Part shown: piece by piece, positions 43,715 to 54,329 of the stretch | Position numbering within the stretch: the first letter of the stretch is position 1 | Layout: each line of letters begins with the position of its first letter | DNA from: Cycas panzhihuaensis | Taxonomy: Eukaryota > Cycadophyta | DNA length: 64,000 nt | Direction of reading: 5' to 3' | NCBI GenBank assembly: GCA_023213395.1 | Contig: CM041465.1 | Location: forward strand, 51,405,741 to 51,469,740 | Notes under the pieces: generated by a model | The model's database searches: none | Told to the model about the DNA's origin: nothing | The model's input: only the letters and a program-made list of their open reading frames with translations | Translations under genes and position numbers: made by a program

Positions 43715-45253
43715 TTGAGAAGGGCAAGAAGACTAAGTTCGCATAATAACGAGACTAAGGGACCGTCCGTTAAAGAATCTGAGGCAAGTGGAACCCAGAC
43801 ACCTCAGGAGCAAGGAGAGGAAAACAATGACGAGCAAATAGTATTAACACTTGCCCCAATCAAGTATGACCTATTAAGTCCAGAGAAGGAAGAAAAACCA
43901 AAAGTGAATGAGGAATATAAAGATGCCCTCAGGAAGGAGGAGAATACACCTATGGAAGATACCTCAAAGGACCTAAGTGATAATGAGAAGAAGGTGGAGA
44001 AAGGTCCCTCGGCATATTGGGAAAATAAGTTAACAAGGCAGCTTTTTGAGGATTCGTCAGATAGAGGGTCCGAGCAATCGTATATAGTGGTCACACCGTT
44101 GACAGTACAAGTGACAAGTGTGGCAGAGCCTATACACCTAAAGACGCCATTCAAGAATCCCCTTTCGGAAGGGATAGCATTGCAATAAGCACTCCACATA
44201 CACCACCTAAAGTGAAGAGTGGAGAAGAAGAGGTAGAATCCCTTGAGGAGGTGAAAGGAGAAGAATCACCACTGGGTGGGACACCAGTGCAGTCACCCAC
44301 GATGGACGACTACAGAGATTTTGGCAAATTGATCTTCAATGACACCTCAGATGCAGCAGAGCATATATATTTGTTCCAGAACTTGATTGATGTAAAGAAA
44401 ATCACAAATGAGGATGAAATAAAAGCAAGATTTGCTTGCACACTGAGGGGAGTACCATTGGCATGGTACAAGGAGTTGAATAAGAAGGAAACATGGGCTA
44501 ATATAAAGAAGTCTTTTGAACAAAGGTTTTAGAAGTTTCGAAGCAATGAAGCTGTGGAAATCGCCCTAAGAGAAATCAAATAGAGACCGAGAGAATCAGT
44601 AATGACTTATATCAGCCGTATGAAAATCATTGCTGTCAATATGATCAACAAAACAGTGATAGATCACAACATGAAAAATTATTTTGTCAAAGGATTAAAT
44701 GAAAAGCTGAGATCTATGATGCATGCACATCCATTGAAATCTTTTAAAAATGTCTAGGAGTTGGCACTAGATTTTGAAGCAGAGATCGATGCTCAAGCCG
44801 GAAGGCACGATCCCCTCCTACTAAGATTACAAGAGGAGATAAGGGAAATAAAGCAAAATCAGCATAACCAGCCTTTCTGTCGGGTGGGAGTCTCGGAAGA
44901 AGAATCAGAAGTGGAAGCTTTGAGAAAGGAAGTAGCAAGATTAAAAATGAAAAATAGCAGAGAAGAGGAAGTGGCAAAGAAAAAGAAGGACTGAGAGTTT
45001 AAGGTTGAAAAATGGTGCCACATCTGCAAAGAAAGTTCAACACGACAAAGGAATTTGAATCAATCTGAAAAATAGTGCATGCACCAAAGGGACAAATGGT
45101 GCCACATATGTGATATGGATAGTCATACGACAAAGGATTGTTTTTACAACCCTAGAGGAAGATCTTATAGAGGACAGGGTAGGGGACGAGGAGACAACCC
45201 ACCTCGGAATATATACACAACGAGGAGTACGCAAGAATCCTCGAAGAAGAAGC
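43715..45253 (+). pseudogene. Gypsy-E: gag, part 1
   Basis: A long charged N-terminal part (43715-44188, EEKPKVNEEYKDALRKEENT) leads into the capsid-like core from about 44300: TSDAAEHIYLFQNLI, CTLRGVPLAWYKELN, TWANIKKSFEQRF, SVMTYISRMKII, YFVKGLNEKLR. It continues with LALDFEAEIDAQ and a coiled, charged stretch, then the knuckle-like pieces CHICKESSTRQRN and CHICDMDSHTTKDC near 45015-45140, and an RGRG run. A TAG at 44530, others at 44581 and 44755, and a TGA at 44992 break the frame. It is cut by Copia-F within a Lys/Glu-rich stretch. Confidence 0.9.
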
Positions 45254-45800
45254 TGTGAAAAGAGGCTAGATGGCCTCAACAGTCCTTAGATCTAGAAACT
45301 AGGATCACTCTAGTTCTAGTTGCAGAAATACAAACAAGTATAATAATCTCAAGGTAAAGAGAAAGCAAAGAGACAAAACATGAATGAAGGAGCAAGAGAA
45401 AATGATACCCAATATGTGGAGTTGGAATTGGTCCAACCTCCAAAGAATGAACAGTTTGATTAGCAACCGACAAAGATAACAATACAGCTCCAACTCTCTT
45501 ATGAGACAATGAGGAGAGGTCTCATTATATAGAGTGAAATGAGAGACCTAAGGCCTTGGATGTTTGACAAGTGTCAAACATCCAAGATACATGCCTTGCA
45601 TGTAGGACGTGTCCTTTGGGCTCTCATGTGAGCAAAATGCATAAGGGTCCATTTGACCTTTAGTGACAAAGTTGTGTCACTAGAAAGAATGTGGGTGTGC
45701 ACTTTATCACTTAAGTGATAAGTCACCCCTAAAGTAAAAAGTACACATATTACATTAAAATAAAGTACATTATCTTAACATGTAAACATAAGGTTTAACA
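45254..45800 (-). repeat. Copia-F 3' LTR
   Basis: 547 bp. Minus strand TGTTAAACC...CTTTTCACA. A TATATAA box is at 45525-45531, with the palindrome at 45555-45586 upstream of it. Confidence 0.96.
45555..45586. promoter_or_regulatory. 15-bp palindrome in Copia-F 3' LTR
   Basis: CTTGGATGTTTGACA-AG-TGTCAAACATCCAAG, perfect arms of 15 bp. It is the longest form of the TTGAC palindrome and lies some 25-60 bp upstream of the TATA box. Confidence 0.6.
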
Positions 45801-46600
45801 CCCCTCATCGCTTACAATGTTAAGTCGAACACCAAGACCATCTCTCGAATTTTACAAACTTTTCTACCAAGAGGCTTGGTAAAGATGTCTCGCCCGCTCC
45901 TCGTAGGTCTGCATCGAGGTTGATCTCACCATTCTCGCACATGCTCTCGATGAAGTGATGGTGAACCTCGATCTGCTTTGTCCGCGCATGAAAGACCGGA
46001 TTCTTAGCTAACTTGAGCACACTTTGATTGTCGCAATGTATCCCGGTGGGGTGACCTGCTCAAGTCCAAGTTCCCTAAGAATCCATCGTAGCCGATAGCC
46101 TCACAAGTCGCTACCGACCGCACTTTGTACTGCCTGCTGGAGGACAAGGTAACATTGGGTTGCTTTACAACTCCACAAAACAATCAATTGAACCAAGGGA
46201 AAACAAGATCTCGAGGTTGATTTCCGCTATCTTGGCAACCCGCCTAATCGTAGTCCGAGAACCCTTCCGTGAGTGAAGTTCTCATTATGTGCATACTCAA
46301 GGCCATGCCGCAATGTGCCTTTGATGTACTTAAGTATGCGTTTGGTCGCATTCCGGTATCCGATTGGGTTGAGACATGTAACGTGAGCAAATCCCAACAA
46401 AGAATGAAATATCCGAAAGTGTTGGTGAGATAAATGAGACTCCCAATCAACTCACGGTAAAGTGTGGGATTCATTGGTGCGGCTTCCTCATTGAGAGTAA
46501 GCTTAGATCCATTCTCCATAGGTGTAGGCGTTGATTTGCGATCGTGCATCCCGAACCATCGCAAAATGTCCCAAGAATATTTCGCTTGGGAGATGAAGAT
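45801..46600 (-). pseudogene. Copia-F: RNase H and RT C-terminus
   Basis: Minus strand. MRWFGMHDRKSTPTPMENG, LTLNEEAAPMNPTLYRELIG and SLIYLTNT mark the RT-RNase H connection (46564 leftwards). The RNase H body is shortened and broken. Its tail near 45900-45805 shows the IEVHHHFIES and GVRLNIV-type ending before the purine tract. Many shifts interrupt it. Confidence 0.88.
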
Positions 46601-47320
46601 ATAGCCCGGTCATTGCCATATCTCAAAGCCTAAAAGTAGTGGAGAAGTCCAAGATCACCATCTCGAAACTTCTCTTCAAGTCATCTTGGAGAATGTGAAT
46701 CATGTTAGTGTCACTACCAAAGGATCACTAAGTCATCTACATACAAGGCAACAAAAATTACATGGTTCTTTTCATTTTTATATACTGATTAGGATCCAAG
46801 TAGATCGATGAAACCCATGTCTCAAGAAGTAGTCATTGATCTTTGAGTACCATGCCCTTGGAGCTTGCTTCAAGCCATATAACGCCTTTTTTAGGCGATA
46901 TACAATATGCTCCTTGCCTTGTATTTTGTAACCGAGAGGTTGCTCCAAATATACCTCCTCCTGAAGATCGCCATTAAGAAAGGCGCTCTTCACGTCCATC
47001 TGGTAAATAGGCCATTGAGCAGCTAAGGCCAAGAGAACTCTGATGGTATTCATGTTCGCCACTGGTGCAAAAGTTTCTTCATAGTCTATGCCTTCTTTTT
47101 GTTTAAATCCTTTTGCGACAAGGCGTGCTTTCTGCCTTTTAAGTGAACCATCAGAATGGAATTTGGTCTTGTAGACCCATTTGCAACTGATTGCCTGTTT
47201 GTGTTTAGGCAATTCAACCAAATTCCAAGTGCCATTCTTTTCAATAGAATGGGTTTCTTCATCCATGGCAGCCTTCCAATTTTCATTTTTAGAAGCCTCC
47301 TCAAAAGTGGAAGGCTCATC
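46601..47320 (-). pseudogene. Copia-F: reverse transcriptase
   Basis: Minus strand. [97 protein letters not shown], and the intact catalytic YVDD near 46725 (VALYVDDLVIL). A shift near 46790 and a stop break the frame. The N-terminal edge joins directly to the integrase core, without the usual linker. Confidence 0.93.
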
Positions 47321-47853
47321 AACACAGCTTTATTGGCCAAAGTTCTGTTCATCCGTTCGGAGACTCCATTTTGTTGAGGAGTGTGAGGTATCGTCAGCTG
47401 TCTCCAAATGTCGTTATCCTTGCAGTATTGTGTGAATTCATTTGATGTAAATTCACTTCCATTGTCTGTCCTGAATGTTTCGATTGAGTAGCCAGACTCA
47501 TTTTCCACTTCAAGCGTGAATTCTTTGAACTTGGAAAATGCTTCAGATTTGTGTTTGATGAAATAGACCCAAACTTTGTGAGAAAAGTCATCAATGAAGG
47601 AGATGTAATACAAAGCTCCTCCAAAAGATGATGTGGACATAGGTCCACACAAATCCGAATGTACTAGCTGCAGAGGATGTGATGCACGCCACGCTTTGCC
47701 TTTAGGGAAAGGTAAGCGATGCTGAGTTCCCATAATGCACGCTTCACAAAGACATTTTGTTCCATAGATCTTTGGAAGCCCATGTACCATGTTCTTGTTG
47801 ATCATCTGCCTCAAATTATCTAAAAGCTCAAATGGCCTAGACATTGATGCCAA
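47321..47853 (-). pseudogene. Copia-F: integrase core, C-terminus deleted
   Basis: Minus strand. CEACIMGTQHRLPF (zinc region end), LVHSDLCGPM with the first Asp, FRTDNGSEFTSNEF with the second and [15 protein letters not shown] with the Glu: the triad is complete. Right after this block, near 47320, sequence passes straight into the RT start. The integrase C-terminal domain and linker, about 250 residues in relatives, are gone. Confidence 0.93.
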
Positions 47854-48300
47854 AGTTGCATCTTGGACAAGTAAGGAATGACAATGGAACCAAAGTAAGC
47901 AGAATCAAGTGTTATATTATTTGCATCCAACTTGTAGAGGCCTTGATCCTCATAGCCAACAGCTACTACTTGGTCTTCTTTGTCACTAATTATACATTTC
48001 CTGTTTCTGAATAATACACTCATCTGTTGCTTGTCCAACTTGCTAACAGATAGTAAGTTTTTGTCGATTGAAGGTATTAAATAGGCATTGCCATCGGGAA
48101 ATGTGGAGGAAGGATTTGATGAAGAAGAAAATGGAGTTATTGTGCCTACTCCTGAGATTTTGACAGATTGATTATTCCCAAAGGTCACTGATTGACCTTT
48201 GCCTTCCTTGATGTTGGTGAGGAGCTCTTCACTTCCAGTCATATGTTGTGAAGCTCCAGAATCAATAATCCAAGTTTCATCAACCTTGGATGTCTGATAT
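47854..48300 (-). pseudogene. Copia-F: protease and pre-integrase domain
   Basis: Minus strand. WIIDSGASQHMTGSEELLTN is an intact copia protease active site (about 48270-48220), followed by FGNNQSVKISGVGTI, LIPSIDKNLLSVSKLDKQQM and then LYKLDAN and LWHQCLGHLSF of the pre-integrase block. The frame is open from 48242 to 47820. Confidence 0.93.
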
Positions 48301-49230
48301 GCACAAAACAGTTTGTCTTCATCTGCAAACTGATTAAAGTGGTGTTGATTGCCACCTTTGAAACCCCCCCTTCCTCTTTGACCTCCTCGATAGGCACCTC
48401 GATTTGGTCGAGGGGTTCTTCTTCGTTGTTGCCGCTAAAAACGCTGGTACTGCACGCCGCCGTCGATTTGGATGACGTGGCTGCTGCTGTTGTTGGCGTA
48501 GATCTGCTTGCTTTTTCCGACAATCAGGTGCTATGTGGCCAGGTTTGCCACAATAATGACATACAACATTGGTCCTTGAAGACCCAATGTTCATGTTCCC
48601 AAATTGCTTTGAAAGTGCAGGTTTGGGTTGCTGTTTGGCCTTTGAATTGGCCGTGAATGCACCAGATGTAGATGGTTCCTCCTCATTATCCTTAGTGTAG
48701 ATTTGTTCTTCTTGAAGTAGCAGACTTTCAAATTCATTGAATGTCATAGTTTTGAGAGAACCATCTCTTGTAGTAGACGAAATGAAGCCATTGTAGTCTT
48801 TTGGTAAGGCTTTGGTGATGGATGTGATCAATTCATCCCTTGTAGCTGGACTTCCAAGTGTATTCACCATTACATACCTCTTTGATGGAGGAAAGAAAAG
48901 CCGACATGGGCTTGATAAACTTAACACAATACAATTTTGCCTTAACCATTAAAATGCGAGCTTGATCTCGCCTTTCATACAATGAGGACAAAGTGTCCCA
49001 AGCTTCCTTAGAAGTGTTAGCACCAACAATATTCTGATCTACATGCACATCAACAATCATGTGAAGGAATGCCAAAGCAATTTCATCTTTGGCTTCCCAA
49101 GCAGCAAGCAAAGCATCATCAGGTTGCACAGTAACATTTCCATTCGTAACAGGTGTTGGTTGAGGTAATCTCCCAGAAACATAACCTGCATCTGCTCATG
49201 ATTAGCAAGTTCTGAGTGAGTCTCTTCCAT
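48301..49230 (-). pseudogene. Copia-F: gag
   Basis: Minus strand. A possible start ATG at about 49232 (MEETHSELANHE) is in another frame from ALLAAWEAKDEIALAFLHMI, TSKEAWDTLSSLYERRDQAR and ILMVKAKLY. After a shift near 48900: LITSITKALPKDYNGFISST, TMTFNEFESLLLQEEQ. An intact zinc knuckle CHYCGKPGHIAPDC (about 48565-48525) and an Arg/Gln-rich tail follow. Copia gag usually has more residues before this point, so the N-terminus looks short. Confidence 0.9.
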
Positions 49231-51330
49231 TCTTGATAATTATCTTATCCTGTTAACCGAATGGTGCATGCATTTAGCATGTTTATGGCAGCCATGTTTC
49301 AGTTTATAAGAGCTTGAAGCTAGTAGATAACTTGGAAACTCAAAGCTTTCATCGCTTAAGTTCCACCTTCTAACGAAACCAACAGTCCTGATCTTACTAG
49401 AAGATCCAACAACTGAATGGAATGATGAGGGGTGGAGGGCTAGGCTATGGAGTTGGTCCAACTTGATCTTATAGAGGAGATCCAACAGTTGGCCAAGTTA
49501 AATCTAGGACAAGGTGTAGGGTTGATCCGCATGGACGTACCATGCTTTCCCCAGGATTCATGTTCTAATAACACCCTTTTCGAATCTCCTTTCCCTCAAG
49601 CAACCTTAATTGTCATGCAATCGACCGTCGGTTGGTCCCCTAGGGAATGCACTAAGCTTAAGGTTAATTTAGAGGCAAGGTTTGAACCTTTTTTTAGCCT
49701 CTCCAATAGATTTTAAGTCACTTTTTAGCAGATTTTAAAGTGAACTTAGGTTTCTTTTTTGCTTGGAAAATGTACTTATGAAAATGCTTTGATTAAGCTT
49801 TACAATAAGAGTGGCTTCAAGAGGAAGCAATGTAAGTACATGAATATGAACACTTGTAGTGTTTTTACAATGAGCACTTTGATGAAAATGTAGTGCTATG
49901 TTGATCCAAGTAAGAAACCAAATGCTTGATTACAATAAGTTTTGCAAAGTACTTTTGAAAAAGAGCTTAAGTACTGAAAGAAGTAGTGCAAAACTTGTGA
50001 TGAAGATACAAGTGGGTTCCTTTTAATGCTGAAAAAGTGAAGGTAAGAGAACCACTTGCATGAAAATGAACATCAAGCACCAAGTGTTGGGACTTTAAAT
50101 TAGTCCCAACGATCAAAAGAAGAAGTGATTTTTATTAAGTACAAAGTGTTTTGAACCCTCTTTGAAACTAAAGGTTATTAGGTCATCATGCAAGGTGCCT
50201 TAAAAGTGTTTAAAAATTAGTGATAAATATCACTTTTTTGATATGAAAAACACTTGAAATCACTTCTCTTAAAGTCAATTAACACCTGTTCAAAAACCTT
50301 GAAAATGCCATAGAAGAGCTCTGTATTCAGTTGCTATATGTAGCTTTAGAAAATAGCACTTTAAGTATAAAAACAGCTCTTTAAGTATGAAAAACAACTG
50401 TCATAAAATATAAAAACAACTCTTTAAGTATGAAAACACAACTGTTTAAGTATGAAAACAACTCTTTAAATATGAAAAACAACTGTCATAAAGTATAAAA
50501 ATAGCTTTTTAAGTATGAAAACAACTGTCATAAAGTATGAAAACAGCTCTTTAAGTATAAAAAACAGCTCTCATAAAGTATGAAAACAGCTTTTAAGTAT
50601 GAAAAACAGCTATCATAAAGTATGAAAACAACTCTTTAAGTATGAAAAACAGCTCTCATAAAGTATGAAAACAGCTTTTAAGTATGAAAAACAACTGTCA
50701 TAAAGTATGAAAACAGCTCTTTAAGTATGAAAACACAGCTGTTTAAGTATGAAAACAACGCTTTAAGTATGAAAAACAACTGTCATAAAGTATGAAAACA
50801 GCTCTTTAAGTATGAAAACTAGCAATTTTTTATGCTTTTTGAGTGGGATTTCAAGGCTAAAAATGCCCAAAAATTGATCCACAGCCTGCAAGAAGATTAA
50901 TAACTTGAAACAAACTTCATTAAAGAGTTTCAATGAGCTGCATAATATGCCAACACCTGAACTATGAGAAGAAACAACTCAGAAAATTGCTGTCCACCAT
51001 GAAAAACGTGAGTACTTTGCTCAAAAACCTTGTAAAAAATCTGAAAAATAATTTCAAATTTGAGTATGGAAAGCTCCTCCTTTTAAACTACTCCAGCAAA
51101 GCCTTGAACCTGCATGCTGCACTCTTGATAAAAGTCTGAAAAAAAAATTCAGATTTGAAATGTACTTGCTCTAGCCTGCAAATGTAGCTCCAAAAGCTTG
51201 AACCTGTAAAAAAAAATCTTCAAAACAAACCTTGGATCGCCTTCGGAGTGCAAAGGTCGTCACCAAGGGTTTGTAGCTTTCTTCAAATCTCCTTGAGCAA
51301 AAAATGTAATGAGGGAGCTAGTCTCCTCTT
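49231..51330 (-). other. Copia-F long leader
   Basis: About 2.1 kb between the primer-binding site and gag with no recognisable protein. It contains the minisatellite at 50350-50820. A plus-strand open frame of 89 codons at 49447 has no family signature and is probably chance. Confidence 0.6.
50350..50820. repeat. Minisatellite in Copia-F leader
   Basis: About 22 copies of a near-21-bp unit (AAGTATGAAAACAGCTCTTT and AAGTATGAAAAACAACTGTC alternate, joined by TAA or TTT). The two types often alternate, giving a higher-order period near 43 bp. Confidence 0.93.
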
Positions 51331-51342
51331 ACTCTGATACCA
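51331..51342 (-). other. Copia-F primer-binding site
   Basis: Minus strand TGGTATCAGAGT, initiator tRNA-Met type with one change, 2 bp from the 5' LTR. Confidence 0.92.
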
Positions 51343-51344
51343 AA

Positions 51345-51897
51345 TGTGAAAAGAGGCTAGATGGCCTCAACAGTCCCTAGATCTAGAAACTAGGATCACT
51401 CTAGTTCTAGTTGCAGAAATACAAACAAGTATAATAATCTCAAGGTAAAGAGAAAGCAAAGAGACAAAACATGAATGAAGGAGCAAGAGAAAATGATACC
51501 CAATATGTGGAGTTGGAATTGGTCCAACCTCCAAAGAATGAACAGTTTGATTAGTAAACCGACAAAGATAACAATACTGACTCCAACTCTCTTATGAGAC
51601 AATGAGGAGAGGTCTCATTATATAGAGTGAAATGAGAGACCTAAGGCCTTGGATGTTTGACAAGTGTCAAACATCCAAGATACATGCCTTGCATGTAGGA
51701 CGTGTCCTTTTGGGCTCTCATGTGAGCAAAAATGCATAAGGGTCCATTTGACCCTTTAGTGACAAAGTTGTGTCACTAGAAAGAATGTGGGTGTGCACTT
51801 TATCACTTAAGTGATAAGTCACCCCTAAAGTAAAAAGTACACATATTACATTAAAATAAAAGTACATTATCTTAACATGTAAACATAAGGTTTAATA
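51345..51897 (-). repeat. Copia-F 5' LTR
   Basis: 553 bp, paired with 45254-45800. The same 15-bp palindrome is at 51648-51679. Confidence 0.96.
51648..51679. promoter_or_regulatory. 15-bp palindrome in Copia-F 5' LTR
   Basis: Identical to 45555-45586. In the 5' LTR it would sit upstream of the transcription start of the element. Confidence 0.6.
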
Positions 51898-53412
51898 GAA
51901 GCAACCAATGGGGAGATGTTTCATATGTCTACAATTCGGGTATTGGAAATCAGAATGCCCAACTAAGCAGGAGTATGAACACAAACCGTTTGTATACAAC
52001 AATTGTGGGCCAAGTGAACATAGAACGGAAGAATGCAAACGGAAAGCCAAGGCAACCAATTTAATGAAGATCATACCGGAAAATAGTAAAAACGTGAAAC
52101 TACAAAAGAAGCAAAAAGAGAACACGGAAGAAGGGTATCCACACCCACAAACCGAGATAAACCGATTCAGACAAACAAAGAAGATATTGGGAGAGTTAAC
52201 CCAGACAGACACCATGCTGCCAATGGGTAAACCAGAAACTAAACATGTGTATGTAAGAAAAAACAGTCAAGAGGAAAATGAGAGAATACCAGAGGAACAA
52301 AAACCACAACCTCAAGTGGTACAAATGGAAGAATTATTTAAGGGATTACCAGTAGAGGATATTCTACGGATGTTATTGTTGATGGAAAACTTGGTTAAAC
52401 AATTGCAGTTAACAATCCCCCTATGTCAACTGATAGATTGGATTAAAGGAGGAATATTGAAACAGCGAGGAATTACCAAGAGTTTAAAGAAAGTAATGCC
52501 ATCCTTCGATATGGACCCAATGGTAACAATCACTGTGTTGGGAGAAAATTTTTCAAGGGTAATCATGGATGGAGGAGTTGTCATGAATGTACTACCAACC
52601 TCAACATGGCAGAAGTTGGGAGCCCAAAGTTGGAAGCAACAACTTATTCGTTGAAATTAGCAAATGAATTGCTGGTACGACCCGTGGAAAAACTCGCCAA
52701 CATCAAGGTGGATGTGGCAAGAATTGTCATCAAAATCAATTTTACGATTGTGGAAACAGAGAAGGGTGCAACACCCTATCCAGCCTTATTGGGGAGACCT
52801 TGGTTATACAAAACATGGTGTCTCCAAAGTTGGAAAGATGTAACCTTCACATTGTCAGATGGAGGAAATGAAGTAGTACTACGAATGTTGGGAAAGAATT
52901 CAATCGAAGTAATACCCGACGATGGTTTAAGCACGACCATTGTGAGTGAAGCAATAGCATCTTCGTTTGACGAAGGAAATCTCTACCACATGGCCGAAGA
53001 ACCAACCAAAATAATCGACCTCCAAGAGACAGAGCCAACTAACTTCGGAGAAATCTACAACTCTTCAGATGATGAAAATGTAATGAAATTTGTAGACTAT
53101 TGGTTGCAAGATGCCTATGAAGTTAATTCTTCTTCTCATAGATGTAATTTACTATCCAAATATGTAACTGATGACATTAACGATAATTCAAATTCTTTTG
53201 AGTATATGGCAACTAACAATAGCATAGCAAATAATACGGAAACTAATAATAACCTAACCCTAGATCAAAACCCCCCTAGTATATCTAGTTTATTCCATAA
53301 CTCTATAGTATCTAATGCTAATCCTAACCCCTCCTCTACCTTAGGCGTGGGTCCTAAGGTAGATTACTTATCCTTTCTCCCCCCCGCTATTACAACTCGG
53401 GGAAGGAAGTAG
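51898..53412 (+). pseudogene. Gypsy-E: gag zinc knuckles and protease
   Basis: It resumes after Copia-F. The open frame 51908-52654 has CFICLQFGYWKSEC, a knuckle with Tyr for His, and a second one, NNCGPSEHRTEEC, which lacks its first Cys. A charged linker and PVEDILRMLLLMENLVKQL follow. Protease: FSRVIMDGGVVMNVLPTSTW (about 52550), then after a shift TPYPALLGRPWL (from 52606 to 53412). The tail is rich in Asn and Ser. Both frames are long and open, so decay is modest here. Confidence 0.88.
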
Positions 53413-53589
53413 TAATCCTTCTTCATCCTCCTTAGAAGTACATCCACCCAGCAATTGGTCCCTTCCAAGAATTGGCGCCAAATCTGAGGAAATGGAGGAG
53501 GAACCAGCAGAAAATACTTCTAGAGACTCAAGTCTAAGCAGTAGGGTAACCATCCCCAAGCAGAGAAACTTTGAAACTTACATTTGAGA

Positions 53590-54072
53590 TTATGTTAAAC
53601 CCTTTTATGGAGACCAATTATACGGAACTACCCATCTAACCCACTGCATAGAATACTGGATGGAGGAAGAAAACTGGGACAAAAGTCAGTGGCAGAGGGA
53701 TCTAGTATTCACCTTACGGGGAACGGCCTGGTGTTGGTACTTAGCCCACCAAGCTACCCTCCAGGGATGGAAAGAATTACAAGCTGCATTTAGAGTACGA
53801 TTTGACCACCCTAAACAATTAACATTCTATTATTCCATGTAGGGAAATGCCCTAGCAAACATACTTGAAAATGTAAACAAGAATGGACATCCTTAAGCAT
53901 ATCAAAGAAAACATGGTCCAACCTCTTTTATCACACCCTAGGGCAAGTGGCAAGGGATTGGTTCTTAGGAAGAGAACAGAACCTAGATGTAACTTGGGGA
54001 AACCTTAAAGAATCTTTTATAAAAACTTTTTTACATTCATCAGAAGATAAGGATATCGATAAGGAGCCGTAA
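53590..54072 (+). pseudogene. Gypsy-E: two extra gag-core-like segments between protease and RT
   Basis: Segment 1 (53660-53842): WQRDLVFTLRGTAWCWYLAH, then WKELQAAFRVRF. Segment 2 (53881-54072, open): WSNLFYHTLGQVARDWFLGR, then TWGNLKESFIKTF. Both repeat the gag-core spacing seen in this element's own gag (LRGVPLAWY ... TWANIKKSFEQRF), and both have counterparts in Gypsy-B (13821-13922 and 14013-14162). The two segments are in different frames, with a TAG at 53840. Repeated capsid-like domains are the simplest reading, with function unknown. Confidence 0.65.
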
Positions 54073-54329
54073 CACCAATACATAAGGAGAAGGAAGAATC
54101 AGAAGACGAAGAAGGAGAAGAAATCCTTAGTTATCCTACGGAATTCACTGAAATCAATGTTGGGGAAAGGAAAATAGAAGATACCCCTGCTCATAAAACA
54201 AGAGACAAAGAGGATATTGAAACAACCAAACTGAAAACAACACGAATTAATGTGGGAAGCAAGGAGGAACCTAAGACAATACAAAATGGAGATTACTAGA
54301 ACGATCAAACGACAGCAAAGGCCCGACAG
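54073..54329. other. Gypsy-E spacer before RT
   Basis: Glu/Lys-rich coding remnant (KEESEDEEGEE, then GERKIEDTPAHK in frame) with no domain. A comparable spacer (14166-14480) is present in Gypsy-B. Confidence 0.5.

Larger units (their letters stand above)
45254..51897 (-). mobile_element. Copia-F: Ty1/copia element nested in Gypsy-E gag
   Basis: LTRs 45254-45800 and 51345-51897 are flanked by GAAGC at 45249-45253 and 51898-51902. The primer-binding site is at 51331-51342, and the purine tract (GATGAGGGG) lies at 45801-45809. In minus-strand order: a 2.1-kb leader with a minisatellite, gag, protease, pre-integrase, part of integrase, RT and RNase H. By eye the LTRs differ at about ten sites, mostly one-base indels, so the insertion is young, yet the coding part is broken and has lost the integrase C-terminus. 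Length is 6644 bp. Confidence 0.97.

Noticed and set aside
49447-49716. Plus-strand open frame in Copia-F leader
   Set aside because: No motif, no start context and opposite to the element. Chance frames of this size are expected.
50350-50820. CRISPR-like look of evenly spaced repeats
   Set aside because: Units are directly adjacent, imperfect and of two alternating types, without unique spacers, inside a plant copia leader. It is a minisatellite.
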